64,000 nucleotides of DNA from CBDEUK01 sp965250225 (GCA_965250225.1 CBDFNQ010000030.1:1-64000); one strand, 5' to 3'; counted from the stretch's first letter, positions 46,301 through 55,245 are shown. A program made the numbers and translations. The notes: generated by a model from the sequence alone, not told the origin.

Positions 46301-46572
46301 CCCATGGTTGGCAACAGAGCATCGGGGTTTTCTTTTTCAATAATGGCTTCTACAGTCTGCCAATGAATCGGCTCGATGTAGGTCGCATCGGCCATATCCG
46401 GGTCTGTCATTATTGTTGCCGGATTCGAGTTCACTAGAATAACTCTATAGCCTTCTTCTTTTAGTGCCTTACAGGCCTGCGCACCCGAATAATCAAATTC
46501 GCAAGCCTGACCAATAATGATCGGACCAGCACCTATGATAAGAATGGAATTTATGTCAGTTCGCTTTGGCAT
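43354..46572 (-). CDS. carB: Carbamoyl-phosphate synthase large subunit
   Basis: CarB makes carbamoyl phosphate from bicarbonate, ammonia and ATP for arginine and pyrimidines. The 1072-residue protein has two ATP-grasp halves, each with the IGQGIEFDY/IGQACEFDYSGAQA motif, and a C-terminal allosteric domain. Length is normal. It lies seven bases after carA and overlaps greA. Confidence 0.97.
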   Translation of the reverse strand: MPKRTDINSILIIGAGPIIIGQACEFDYSGAQACKALKEEGYRVILVNSNPATIMTDPDMADATYIEPIHWQTVEAIIEKENPDALLPTMGGQTALNCALDLARHGVLEKHNVQMIGATKEAIDKAEDREKFRNAMNKIGLAMPKSALAHSLKQALEVHKEIGYPTIIRPSFTMGGSGGGIAYNREEFIDICERGLDASPTTEILMEQSVIGWKEYEMEVVRDSKDNCIIICSIENFDPMGVHTGDSITVAPAITLTDKEYQIMRNASLEVLREIGVDTGGSNVQFAVNPENGELIIIEMNPRVSRSSALASKATGFPIAKVAAKLAVGFTLDELANEITGGVTPASFEPSIDYIVTKVPRFTFEKFPKADDRLTTQMKSVGEVMAIGRTFQESLQKAMRGLEIGVDGFTEIIKPGSDDILDQIKSGLRVPRADRLWYVAEAFRHGMTIEEIFDTCFIDPWFLAQIEDLVKEESLLKGKSLESLDKDHLFRLKQKGFSDSRLASLMNTSENAIRGKRHGLGVRPVYKRVDSCAAEFASTTAYMYSTYDEECEAKPSNKKKIMVLGGGPNRIGQGIEFDYCCVQAALAMRDAGYETIMVNCNPETVSTDYDTSDRLFFEPLTLEDVLEIIDLEKPEGVIVQYGGQTPLKLARPLEKAGAPIIGTTPDSIDLAEDRERFQHLLEKLALKQPPNRTAREAEQAVILAEEIGYPLVVRPSYVLGGRAMEIVHTEEDLRTYMKEAVSVSNESPVLLDHFLSDAVEVDVDAICDGKDVIIGGIMEHIEQAGVHSGDSACCLPPHQLSTDIQAKISEQVKMMAKGLSVVGLMNTQFAIKGDDIYVLEVNPRASRTVPFVSKATGVSLARVAALCMIGKSLKEQGVTKSVVPEYYSVKEAVFPFIKFPGVDSLLGPEMKSTGEVMGISRSFGRAFAKAQLAAGDNIPQSGLAFISVRNEDKPSAKEIAKDLVELGFELCATHGTAKVLKDIGLSCQSINKVREGQPHAVDMLKNDEIALIVNTTEGKQAIADSYSIRRTALQHKVFYTTTIAGARATIDGLKQKADMTVNRIQDLHKELI

Positions 46573-46579
46573 AGTCGAC

Positions 46580-47716
46580 TTACTTCGCTTCCATCAAATC
46601 AGTAAAATGTTGAAACAAATGACGCACATCATGCGGCCCCGGGCTCGCTTCCGGATGCCCTTGAAAACTAAAGGCAGGGACATCGGTTCTGTGTACGCCT
46701 TGTAAGGACTGATCAAACAAGGAACGGTGAGTTGTTCTTAGATTATCTGGTAGTGTTTCCTCATCAACGGCAAAACCGTGATTTTGGCTGGTGATCATGA
46801 CTTGTTTCGTTTCCAAATCCTGCACCGGGTGGTTAGCACCGTGATGACCAAATTTCATTTTCATTGTTTTAGCGCCGGAAGCCAGGGACAGTAATTGATG
46901 ACCAAGACAAATGCCAAAAATGGGGGTTTTCGTCGCGGCGATCTCTTGAATCGCTGCAATGGCATAATCACAAGGATCGGGATCACCTGGGCCATTGGAT
47001 AAAAAAACACCATCCGGTTTCTCGGCCAAAACGTCACTAGCGGGCATCGTCGCAGGCACTACAGTCACTTTACAACCAGCTTGTTTAAGCAACCTTAAAA
47101 TATTGCGCTTCACACCATAATCGTAAGCGACGACATTGTATTTATTGTGGTGATCATCAGCAGCCAATTGTGTATGGCCTTTACCCAGTTCCCAGATGCC
47201 TTCTGTCCAAACATAAGGTTCTTTGGTCGTCACTACCTTGGCCAGGTCAGCACCTTGTAAACCAGGAAAATCTTTCGCCGCTGCCATAGCCGCTTTTTCA
47301 TCCAACGCAGCACCACTCATGATGCAACCGCGTTGCGCTCCTTTGTCACGCAAAATTCGGGTCAAACGTCGAGTGTCTATGCCTGCGATTGCAACGATGC
47401 CATGACGTTGAAGATAAGCATCAAGGCTTTCTTCCACACGCCAACTACTCATCTGCAATGGCAGATCCTTGATTACCAAACCACTGACGTGGACATTATT
47501 CGATTCTTCGTCTTCAGAATTACAGCCGACATTTCCAATATGTGGCTGCGTAAGAGTTACAATCTGCTTACAGTAAGAGGGGTCAGTGAGAATTTCTTGA
47601 TAGCCAGTCATGGCTGTATTAAACACCACTTCGCCAACGGATTGGCCATCGCTGCCTATGGACTGGCCATAAAACAGACTGCCGTCTTCTAATGCGAGTA
47701 TGGCTGTATGATTCAT
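46580..47716 (-). CDS. carA: Carbamoyl-phosphate synthase small subunit
   Basis: CarA hydrolyses glutamine and channels ammonia to CarB. The 378-residue protein has a class I glutamine amidotransferase domain in its second half: the nucleophile Cys in FGICLGHQLL and the His/Glu pair in SFQGHPEASPG. A promoter and a terminator-like hairpin precede it. dapB, often its upstream neighbour, is about 8.5 kb away, with inserted genes between. Confidence 0.96.
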   Translation of the reverse strand: MNHTAILALEDGSLFYGQSIGSDGQSVGEVVFNTAMTGYQEILTDPSYCKQIVTLTQPHIGNVGCNSEDEESNNVHVSGLVIKDLPLQMSSWRVEESLDAYLQRHGIVAIAGIDTRRLTRILRDKGAQRGCIMSGAALDEKAAMAAAKDFPGLQGADLAKVVTTKEPYVWTEGIWELGKGHTQLAADDHHNKYNVVAYDYGVKRNILRLLKQAGCKVTVVPATMPASDVLAEKPDGVFLSNGPGDPDPCDYAIAAIQEIAATKTPIFGICLGHQLLSLASGAKTMKMKFGHHGANHPVQDLETKQVMITSQNHGFAVDEETLPDNLRTTHRSLFDQSLQGVHRTDVPAFSFQGHPEASPGPHDVRHLFQHFTDLMEAK

Positions 47717-47770
47717 AAATTCCTTACGAAAAAATCAGGATATAACTAATGGATGCCTGCACTTTACATA

Positions 47771-47804
47771 CAAAACGGGAGCGACCACGATGGTGACTCC
47801 CGTT
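47771..47804 (-). promoter_or_regulatory. Terminator-like hairpin in the carA leader
   Basis: On the minus strand AACGGGAG pairs with CTCCCGTT around TCACCATCGTGGTCG, which itself can pair ACCA with TGGT. The stem is followed by TTTG. It lies about 55 bases before the carA ATG and just after the likely promoter. No other minus-strand gene ends here, so attenuation of carAB is the most natural reading. Confidence 0.55.
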
Positions 47805-47821
47805 CTTGAGAAACTGTAGGA

Positions 47822-47851
47822 ATTGTACTTGAGAGCAGGTCTCCCTGTCCA
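47822..47851 (-). promoter_or_regulatory. Likely sigma-70 promoter for carAB
   Basis: TGGACA and TACAAT hexamers are separated by 18 bases on the minus strand. The start point would fall near 47815, about 12 bases ahead of the leader hairpin. It overlaps the upstream region of the divergent Rieske gene. Confidence 0.5.
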
Positions 47852-47883
47852 TTGAACATGCTTGTGGAATAGAAATAAATCTC

Positions 47884-48222
47884 ATGAAAAAAACAAAAAC
47901 TATTGCCCACAGGAACGAATTCGCTGATGCTGATTGCAAATCACGTCAACTGGAGATTGAAGGAAAAACAGTCGATTGCTTCATCGTATTATCAAACGGT
48001 AAATACTACGCTTATATCAACCAATGCCCTCACACTGGTGTGAACCTTGAGTGGCAGGCCAATCAGTTCCTGGATGACCGTTGTGAATTTATTCAATGCA
48101 CAACACACGGAGCAAAATTTCGTATTACAGATGGCTATTGTGTTTTCGGACCCTGTCAGGGAACCTCACTCAAACAAATTCCGATCAAGGTAACTGCCAA
48201 CAGGGTTGAAATTCTGGAATAA
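47884..48222 (+). CDS. Rieske [2Fe-2S] ferredoxin-like protein
   Basis: The 112-residue soluble protein has the two Rieske motifs: C48-P-H50 (NQCPHTGVNLEW) and C72-T-T-H75 (QCTTHGAKFR). It lacks a signal peptide, so it acts in the cytosol as a small electron carrier, like ferredoxins of dioxygenases or stand-alone NirD-like proteins. No oxygenase partner is adjacent. It is divergent from carA and followed by a terminator. Confidence 0.88.
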   Translation: MKKTKTIAHRNEFADADCKSRQLEIEGKTVDCFIVLSNGKYYAYINQCPHTGVNLEWQANQFLDDRCEFIQCTTHGAKFRITDGYCVFGPCQGTSLKQIPIKVTANRVEILE

Positions 48223-48230
48223 GATGCATA

Positions 48231-48256
48231 AAAAAACCCCGCTGATCGGGGCTTTT
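48231..48256 (+). terminator. Intrinsic terminator after the Rieske gene
   Basis: CCCCG, loop CTGAT, CGGGG, then CTTTT follows the stop by about ten bases. The A run on the 5' side makes it usable in both directions, so it may also end the leftward PEP-CTERM remnant. Confidence 0.75.
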
Positions 48257-48284
48257 AGAGATACGAGTTACGACTATTATCGAA

Positions 48285-48452
48285 TTATTTTTTCAATTTT
48301 CTGGCGGCAACCAGACCAATAACACCTGCAGAAAGCAATATTAAAGAATAGAGGGTTCAGATACTGAAGGGACATCATTATCCCTGCTACCGCTATCATC
48401 AGGCTCACCTTATTCCAACAATAAGAAGCACCGAATTCAACTTATATTTCAT
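48285..48452 (-). pseudogene. Remnant of a PEP-CTERM-like exported protein
   Basis: On the minus strand an ATG at 48452 reads MKYKLNSVLLIVGI, a signal-peptide start, then stops. One frame over, DDSGSRDNDVPSVSEPSI runs to a stop, and in the third frame ILLSAGVIGLVAARKLKK ends at TAA 48285. Joined, the last two give a PEP-CTERM-like sorting tail: VPSVSEPS, a hydrophobic helix and a basic end. The mature part is missing, so this looks like an internally deleted, frameshifted gene. No exosortase is in the window. The 243 bases to the next gene are AT-rich with no recognised site. Confidence 0.5.
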
Positions 48453-48695
48453 AAGGACAGGTGAACACCATTAAATTCCTGATGTCGCTAATTTTAGCTA
48501 AATTTCAGAATATACATTAGAAAACCAGAAGTATTTGTCTAATTTTCCTATAGTTATTAACTATTTGTTACATTTTTATTGTAATCTGCTGTAATTTTGT
48601 CAAATATAAGTATTTTGATACCTTAGATGATTGATTTTTTTGAAAAATCAGAGAGAAACGGAATTTATTTTTTTAACTTATAACACCACCATAAA

Positions 48696-50396
48696 ATGGC
48701 GATAAGAGATAACAAAAAGCATTTGAATGCCCTAAACCCAGGACATCGATTGCATTGGTATGAGGTCAGGGAAATCCTTGGTCATGGTGGTTTTGGCATC
48801 ACCTACCTGGCTTATGATAATAATCTTGCCCATGAAGTTGCCATCAAAGAATACATGCCAGCAGAATTGTCTACCAGAGACACAAGTGATTGCAGTATTC
48901 ATCCACTCAGTGAAAGCAAACAATCGCGTTATGAGTGGGGTCTGGAGCGCTTTATCGATGAAGCACGTACCATCGGCCGATTTAAACATCCGAATATTGT
49001 TCGGGTAAGAAATATCTTCGAAGAAAATAACACCGCCTATATGGTCATGGATTATGAGCTCGGCGAAAGTATGCAAGATATTGTCAGTCGTAAAAAAGTA
49101 CTTCTTCAGGAAGAACTGGTCAGCGCACTCTTTCCTATCATTGATGGTGTCAAATCCATACACGCTGCAGGATTTATTCATCGCGACATAAAACCCGCCA
49201 ATATATTTATTCGGGTTGATGGGGAACCAGTATTACTGGATTTTGGATCGGCAAGAAAATCTGTTTCAAAAAACAAACGTACACTGACCAGTCTTTTTTC
49301 AAAAGGTTATGCCCCCATTGAACAATATGAGACCTCCGAAGCTGAAAACCAGGGACCATGGACTGATATCTATTCACTCGGTGCCACCATGTATCGATGT
49401 ATTTCTGGGATGGCACCAACCGATGCAATCGATCGCAGTTCTGCGATCATTCATACCGGTCATGATAGTTATGTTTCCGCTATTGAAATCGGTGATGGTC
49501 GATATTCAAAAACGTTACTGGAAGCAATTGACTTCGCACTTCAGTTTAAACGCACTGATCGCCCAGTTGATATTTCTGAATGGGAAATTGGACTTGAAAA
49601 TCTGAGCCATACTATTGGTGATATCACCATTCAGAACAGCATCCTCGAAGTTGAGAATAAAAACCGATTCATGTCGGCAAAAAAAGCTGCAAAGGCAGGC
49701 GAGATAAAAGCTCAGGCAGAACTCGCATATTACTATGTCAGAGGAGTGGGCACAGAAAAAGATAACTCAATGGCATTCAACTGGTATTTCGATGCCGCAC
49801 AACAAAACAATATCAACTCTCAATATAACCTGGGTGTTATGTATGCCAAGGGACGTGGTGTTAAACAGAATTTTTCTGAGGCATTTCGCTGGTATAAAAA
49901 AGCCGCTGAACAAAATGACGCATCGGCACTGGCAACGATTGCAATGATGTGTGAAAAAGGCATCGGCACTGATAAAAACGAGCAACAAGCTATCGAATAT
50001 TACAAATTAGCTGCACGACAAGATAATGTCCATGCCCAATTCACATTAGGTAATTTGTATGCAAAAGGTACTGGTGTAAATAAGGATTACGTTGAAGCTT
50101 TTAAATGGTTTAAGAAAGCGGCTGAGAATGGGCATATCAATGCCCAATTAAACCTCGGTTATTTTTATGGCAAAGGTAAAGGCACCGATCGCCAGGACGA
50201 GCTTGCAGTTGACTGGTTTGAAAAAGCGGCTGAACAAGGCAATCCAAACGCCCAATATAATCTGGGTGTCATCTATTCACGCGGTCGCGGCACGGAAATC
50301 GACCTGGAAAAATCAAAAAAATGGTACAAAAAAGCCGCTGAACAGGGAGATGATGGTGCGAAAGAAGCCTTGCGTAAACTTAATATCACCCCATAA
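48696..50396 (+). CDS. Ser/Thr protein kinase with C-terminal Sel1 repeats
   Basis: The 566-residue protein has a Hanks kinase domain (residues ~20-315): glycine loop LGHGGFGITYLA, Lys51 (VAIKEYMP), HRDIKPAN at 162-169, DFGSAR at 182. A short linker leads to about six Sel1 repeats from ~336 onward (AQYNLGVMYAKGRGVKQNFS). There is no membrane helix, so it is cytosolic, unlike the kinase at 6533. Sel1 repeats usually bind partner proteins. No clear ribosome site precedes the ATG. It leads a plus-strand group with a response regulator and histidine kinase, suggesting crosstalk. Confidence 0.9.
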   Translation: MAIRDNKKHLNALNPGHRLHWYEVREILGHGGFGITYLAYDNNLAHEVAIKEYMPAELSTRDTSDCSIHPLSESKQSRYEWGLERFIDEARTIGRFKHPNIVRVRNIFEENNTAYMVMDYELGESMQDIVSRKKVLLQEELVSALFPIIDGVKSIHAAGFIHRDIKPANIFIRVDGEPVLLDFGSARKSVSKNKRTLTSLFSKGYAPIEQYETSEAENQGPWTDIYSLGATMYRCISGMAPTDAIDRSSAIIHTGHDSYVSAIEIGDGRYSKTLLEAIDFALQFKRTDRPVDISEWEIGLENLSHTIGDITIQNSILEVENKNRFMSAKKAAKAGEIKAQAELAYYYVRGVGTEKDNSMAFNWYFDAAQQNNINSQYNLGVMYAKGRGVKQNFSEAFRWYKKAAEQNDASALATIAMMCEKGIGTDKNEQQAIEYYKLAARQDNVHAQFTLGNLYAKGTGVNKDYVEAFKWFKKAAENGHINAQLNLGYFYGKGKGTDRQDELAVDWFEKAAEQGNPNAQYNLGVIYSRGRGTEIDLEKSKKWYKKAAEQGDDGAKEALRKLNITP

Positions 50397-50542
50397 GTTC
50401 ATATTCATCTTCTTTTTAACCCCACTATTCCTGGGTTTCCCTTCAGAAATCCTCATGAACAGCCGATAACTCTAATCGGTCAGACTCAAACTCTATCTGA
50501 CTGAAAACAATATAAACTCCACATAATAATAGATATATTTTT

Positions 50543-52153
50543 ATGAGTTTTCTGGATCTGAAAGGAAAAAAAGTGTTGGTCATTGATGATTTTGACGAGA
50601 TGCGGAATCTTGTCCGGGGTATGGTAGAACCATTGCGTCCGGATATTATTGTCACGGCCAGAAATGGTAATGAAGCCATCGAACAGATGGAAAAAACGCC
50701 ATTTGATATCGTTTTCTGTGATTATAATCTTGGCAAGGGTAAAGACGGGCAGCAAATCCTTGAAGAAGCACGACACCGCTCATTACTACCATACTCAACA
50801 ATCTTTATGATGATCACCGCTGAAAGTACTTCAGAAATGGTCATGGCTGCCATCGATTATTTTCCAGATGATTATATCTCCAAACCCTTCACAAAAACTC
50901 TGTTACTGAAACGGCTAGATAAGATCTGTTCAAAAAAAGTAGATCTTGACGTTATTTCAGTCGCCTTTGAGAACAAAGACTATGGTCGAGCATTGAAGCT
51001 TTGTGAACACAAACTCAACGAACAACCTAATGGCCAAACAGAACTGCTAAAAACGAAAGGCGAGCTCTTATGCCGACTTGGCCAGTTAGAAGCCGCTGAA
51101 AAATTTTATGCAGGCTTACTGGAACAACGTGATCTACCCTGGGCAAAGCTGGCACTTGGTGAAATTTATTTCACAAAGAAACTCTATTTTGAAGCTGAGG
51201 AAACCTTTGAATCGCTCATCAATGATAACCCTGCAAATATGAGTGCGCACGACAGCCTGGCAAAAACTTATGAAAAAATAGGTGATTTGCGCCGTTGTCA
51301 AAATATATTAAATATAGCTGTCGAAAAATCTCCTAAATCGTTATTACGTCAACGAAAACTGGCTGAAGTTGCTTTTAAAAATTCTGATTACGAAGCCTCC
51401 GAAACAGCTTATGGACGTGCAATTGCTGAAGGAAAATATTCCTGCTACCGAAATTCAAGCGACTTTTCAGGTCTTGCCAAAACAATGTTAATTCAGGATA
51501 AACCCGATGAAGCCTTGCAAACCATAGAACAACTTAACAAACAATTTAAAAACACGCCCGAAGCACAACTGCATTCCGCTGCAACAAGCGCATTAATCCA
51601 CAAACAAAATAACAATCTCGATACATGCATAGAAGACATGGAAAAAGTATTTGAATTATTCAAAGCTTTTCCAGACGAATTAGACATTGAGACTGCTCTC
51701 GATGTAACAAGAACATCATTAGCTTTGAATTTATCAGAAAAAATTGAACCGATTGTTTCTTATCTAGTAAGAAACAATCTTAATAATGAAAAATTGCTCG
51801 AACAGATCGTACAAATATATGAAATGTATGGTCTCAAAGAAAGAGGAGAAGCAATTATCCATGAAACGAAACGAAACGTCATCTGCATTAATAATGAAGG
51901 AGCTGAACTTTTAAAAGATGGTAAACTCGATGAATCAATTGAATTTTTTATGAAAGCGGCCAAAAGCATGCCGAATAATTCCACCATAAATATCAATGCA
52001 GCTTATTCATTGATCATGCAAATGCAAAAAACCGGAAATATAAACAGGTATTACTCACGGGCAAACAAATACCTTGAACGTGTTTTAAAAACTGATCCTA
52101 ATAATCAAAAATATCATCAATTAATGAAAATGGTTCAGTCGCTTACAACGTAA
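50543..52153 (+). CDS. Response regulator with C-terminal TPR repeats
   Basis: The 536-residue protein has an N-terminal receiver domain (residues 8-125) with the acidic pair D15/D16, phospho-acceptor D60 (IVFCDYNLGKG), T92 and K114 (YISKPF). The remainder is helical TPR-like repeats (GQLEAAEKFYAGLLEQRDLP). There is no DNA-binding or enzymatic output, so it probably acts through protein contacts. The histidine kinase gene starts 13 bases after its stop and is the obvious partner. Confidence 0.9.
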   Translation: MSFLDLKGKKVLVIDDFDEMRNLVRGMVEPLRPDIIVTARNGNEAIEQMEKTPFDIVFCDYNLGKGKDGQQILEEARHRSLLPYSTIFMMITAESTSEMVMAAIDYFPDDYISKPFTKTLLLKRLDKICSKKVDLDVISVAFENKDYGRALKLCEHKLNEQPNGQTELLKTKGELLCRLGQLEAAEKFYAGLLEQRDLPWAKLALGEIYFTKKLYFEAEETFESLINDNPANMSAHDSLAKTYEKIGDLRRCQNILNIAVEKSPKSLLRQRKLAEVAFKNSDYEASETAYGRAIAEGKYSCYRNSSDFSGLAKTMLIQDKPDEALQTIEQLNKQFKNTPEAQLHSAATSALIHKQNNNLDTCIEDMEKVFELFKAFPDELDIETALDVTRTSLALNLSEKIEPIVSYLVRNNLNNEKLLEQIVQIYEMYGLKERGEAIIHETKRNVICINNEGAELLKDGKLDESIEFFMKAAKSMPNNSTININAAYSLIMQMQKTGNINRYYSRANKYLERVLKTDPNNQKYHQLMKMVQSLTT

Positions 52154-52166
52154 GTTGCTTAAGATT

Positions 52167-52853
52167 ATGAAACACGATATTCAATCACTAGATTTTTCAA
52201 CAATATTGGCTAGCTCAATACACGATATGAAAAATTCATTAAGCATGTTGTTGAATAAAATTGATGAAATCAGCATACAGAATATTCCTCAACAACAGAC
52301 CATTGACTTTGACCAATTAAAATATCAAGGAAAACGTGTTAATGATCATATGATACAATTATTAGTACTTTACCGTATTAATAAGACACAATATTTTACC
52401 AATATAAATGAGTTAAACATTCAGGATTTTCTTGAAGAAATTCTGAGTCAACATGAACCATTACTGGAACATCATGGTATAGAGTTAACCATGGAATCTG
52501 ATGATAATCTGTTCTGGTACATAGATCGTGATTTAATCTCCAGTGTTATTACCAACATCATGAATAATTTATACGTCTATACAAAATCAAAAATCCTGGT
52601 ACAGGCAATAAAAGAAAATAATTTATTACTTATAAAAATAAAAGACGATGGGCCAGGTTATCCAGAAGAAATGCTGGCATCAGCAACAAATCAAAAACCG
52701 GAGTTTGATTGCAAATCAGGTAGCACGGGATTAGGTTTGTATTTCGCTTCCGTCGCAGCCGATATGCACAGAAACAAAGGGGAAAATGGATATATCACAA
52801 CAACTAATGACGGAATAAATAATGGTGGATGTTTTTCAATATACATCCCTTGA
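52167..52853 (+). CDS. Small soluble sensor histidine kinase
   Basis: The protein is 228 residues from the ATG at 52167; a TTG four codons earlier is the alternative. An H-box-like segment SSIHDMKNSLSMLLNKIDE carries the probable phospho-histidine. The HATPase domain shows the N box (NIMNNLYVY), G1 (DDGPGY) and G2 (GSTGLGLYFAS). There is no membrane helix or sensor domain, so input probably comes from partner proteins. It likely phosphorylates D60 of the preceding regulator. Confidence 0.88.
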   Translation: MKHDIQSLDFSTILASSIHDMKNSLSMLLNKIDEISIQNIPQQQTIDFDQLKYQGKRVNDHMIQLLVLYRINKTQYFTNINELNIQDFLEEILSQHEPLLEHHGIELTMESDDNLFWYIDRDLISSVITNIMNNLYVYTKSKILVQAIKENNLLLIKIKDDGPGYPEEMLASATNQKPEFDCKSGSTGLGLYFASVAADMHRNKGENGYITTTNDGINNGGCFSIYIP

Positions 52854-53249
52854 TTATTTATTAGGGTAATTTTATTTTTGTATTGTCCATTATTTTGATC
52901 ATGTTTCGGTTATCAAATTATAGTTTGAAAATAGACAACTTCTGATCAGCAGATAGGATTTTGTCATTAATATACGACAGAATGTATCATTTTTGCCTCT
53001 CTATGAAAGCAAGAGATATCGCACTAAAACATAAAATAGAACACATAATGTAACTGGTATTATTGTATCTCCTAAAGACAGCCACATGGCCCTATTTCTG
53101 GCAATTTAGCTCTTAAATTACTCTCGAAGAACCTGTCTTAATACAATCTGAAACTCGAAATCTCGAAAGTTGGCACTGTGTTTGCTGATACACACTATCA
53201 ACTCAAAGAATTTTGTTGAAAAACACATGAAACTGAGGGAATTACGCCA
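52854..53249. other. Intergenic stretch without recognised features
   Basis: This 396-base AT-rich interval follows the histidine kinase. I see no gene longer than 20 codons with a ribosome site, no strong hairpin and no repeat shared with the rest of the window. The last part must contain the promoter of the 50-residue gene if that gene has its own. Confidence 0.5.
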
Positions 53250-53402
53250 ATGAAACTTGAAGAGAAAATTCAACAACACAAAGGGACAAAGCACTATGCA
53301 GCTAGCTACTTTGTCGATTTATTAAGAGATAAATATCAACACAAAATGAAACTGGCCAGGCATCACTGGATAAACAAATACGATACCTTAAGTAAAGCCT
53401 GA
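53250..53402 (+). CDS. Small basic protein of 50 residues
   Basis: An ATG at 53250 opens a 50-codon frame beginning MKLEEKIQQHKGTKHYAASY and ending in SKA-TGA. A GAGG lies about 11 bases upstream. The composition is strongly basic with several His and Tyr residues, and the frame has no rare stretches. It resembles a real helical micro-protein more than chance sequence, but I do not recognise a family. It ends 28 bases before the convergent typA stop. It could be the last member of the signalling island. Confidence 0.5.
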   Translation: MKLEEKIQQHKGTKHYAASYFVDLLRDKYQHKMKLARHHWINKYDTLSKA

Positions 53403-53430
53403 TACTTCAACCATAAGCAAAAATATATTA

Positions 53431-55245
53431 TCAGCTTGCTTCTCTTGCCTCGCGCTTACGCTCGTGCTCTTTTAAATATTTTTTTCGAATACGAATCGCG
53501 ACTGGTGTTACTTCAACCAGTTCGTCATCATCAATAAATTCCAGCGCCTGTTCCAACGTCAATCGTATCGGTGGCGTTAAAACAATGCTTTCATCCGTAC
53601 CCGATGCGCGTACATTAGTCAGTTGCTTGGCTTTCAGGGGATTTACAGTCAGATCATTATCACGTGAATGTATTCCAACAATCATTCCCTCATACACTTC
53701 ATCGTTATGACCAACCATTAATTTACCGCGTTCCTGCAAGTTAAATAACGCATAACCCAACGCCTTACCCTGACCTTTCGAAATCAAGACACCATTAAGA
53801 CGTTGACCGATCGCCATATTGACCATCGGACCGTACTGATCAAATACGCTGTATATCAAACCAGTGCCAGAAGTCATGGTTAAAAATTCGGTACGAAAAC
53901 CTATCAAGCCACGTGCCGGAATGACAAAGTCCAGACGCACGCGTCCTTTGCTATCATTCACCATATCTTTTAAATCACCACGTCGTTCACCAATTTTTTC
54001 CATCACTGAACCCTGATGTTGTTCTTCTACATCGATGCTCACTTGTTCAAACGGTTCCATCTGTACGCCATCGATCTCACGTATGATCACTTCGGGGCGA
54101 CCCACGGCTAACTCATAGCCTTCTCGCCGCATATTTTCGATCAACACGGATAGATGCAGCTCACCACGACCAGACACGCGATATTTTTCAGCACCATCGA
54201 CACGGTCAACACGCAAAGCAACATTATGTTTCAATTCCTGTTGTAGACGTTCCCAGATATTTCGGCTGGTAACGAATTTACCCTCTCGTCCGGCAAACGG
54301 TGACGTATTGTGTTGGAAGGTCATACTGATCGTCGGTTCATCGACCGAAAGCATGGGCAGTGTTTCCACATGTTCCGGATCGCATAGCACCTCGGAAATA
54401 TCCAGGGGATCAATACCGGTTATTGCAACGATGTCACCGGCATTCACCTGCTCGACTTCAACCCGCTCAAGACCATGAAAACCAAATATTTGCAGGATAC
54501 GACCGGAACGTTGTTTTTCGCCTCTATCAATTATTTTTACACTGGAATTCCGTATTAACTTGCCACGATTGATACGACCTATACCGATAACGCCGAGATA
54601 ACTGTTGTAATCCAGGGTGGAAATCTGCATTTGAAACGAACCATCAATATCCACATCAGGTGCAGGAACATGATCGATAATAGTTTCGATCAAGGGAGTC
54701 ATATCACCTTCGCGGACAGAAGGGTCGAGGCCACTGTAGCCATTGATACCTGAGGCATACACTACCGGGAAATCCAGCTGCTCATCGGTCGCACCCAGTT
54801 TGTCAAATAGATCAAATGTCTGATCAAGCACCCACTCAGCTCTTGACCCGTCGCGGTCAATCTTGTTAATCACCACAATAGGTTTAAATCCCATGGCGAA
54901 AGATTTCTGTGTGACAAAACGTGTTTGCGGCATCGGACCTTCAACTGCATCGACAAGCAATAACACACAATCCACCATGGAAAGTACTCGCTCAACCTCA
55001 CCACCAAAATCAGCGTGTCCTGGCGTGTCGACAATATTGATCCGATAATCACCCCACTTAATCGCCGTATTTTTCGACAGGATAGTAATGCCACGCTCTT
55101 TTTCCAGATCATTGGAATCCATTATCCTCTCAGACACTTTACGCTGATCCAGCATACCGGATTGCTTGAGCAGCTCATCCACTAATGTGGTTTTACCGTG
55201 GTCTACGTGAGCGATAATCGCTATGTTTCGAAGCTTTTCAATCAC
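53431..55245 (-). CDS. typA: Ribosome-associated GTPase TypA/BipA
   Basis: TypA assists 50S assembly and stress or cold adaptation. The 604-residue protein has the translational GTPase motifs: P-loop AHVDHGKTTLVDELL, RGITILSKN, DTPGHADFGGEVERVL and NKIDRDGSR. The EF-G-like domains and TypA-specific C-terminus follow (GQRLNGVLISKGQGKALGYA). Length is standard. Confidence 0.96.
   Translation of the reverse strand: MIEKLRNIAIIAHVDHGKTTLVDELLKQSGMLDQRKVSERIMDSNDLEKERGITILSKNTAIKWGDYRINIVDTPGHADFGGEVERVLSMVDCVLLLVDAVEGPMPQTRFVTQKSFAMGFKPIVVINKIDRDGSRAEWVLDQTFDLFDKLGATDEQLDFPVVYASGINGYSGLDPSVREGDMTPLIETIIDHVPAPDVDIDGSFQMQISTLDYNSYLGVIGIGRINRGKLIRNSSVKIIDRGEKQRSGRILQIFGFHGLERVEVEQVNAGDIVAITGIDPLDISEVLCDPEHVETLPMLSVDEPTISMTFQHNTSPFAGREGKFVTSRNIWERLQQELKHNVALRVDRVDGAEKYRVSGRGELHLSVLIENMRREGYELAVGRPEVIIREIDGVQMEPFEQVSIDVEEQHQGSVMEKIGERRGDLKDMVNDSKGRVRLDFVIPARGLIGFRTEFLTMTSGTGLIYSVFDQYGPMVNMAIGQRLNGVLISKGQGKALGYALFNLQERGKLMVGHNDEVYEGMIVGIHSRDNDLTVNPLKAKQLTNVRASGTDESIVLTPPIRLTLEQALEFIDDDELVEVTPVAIRIRKKYLKEHERKREAREAS

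Noticed and set aside
53003..53053. 16-codon frame starting MKARDIALKHK
   Set aside because: Too short and without a ribosome site.
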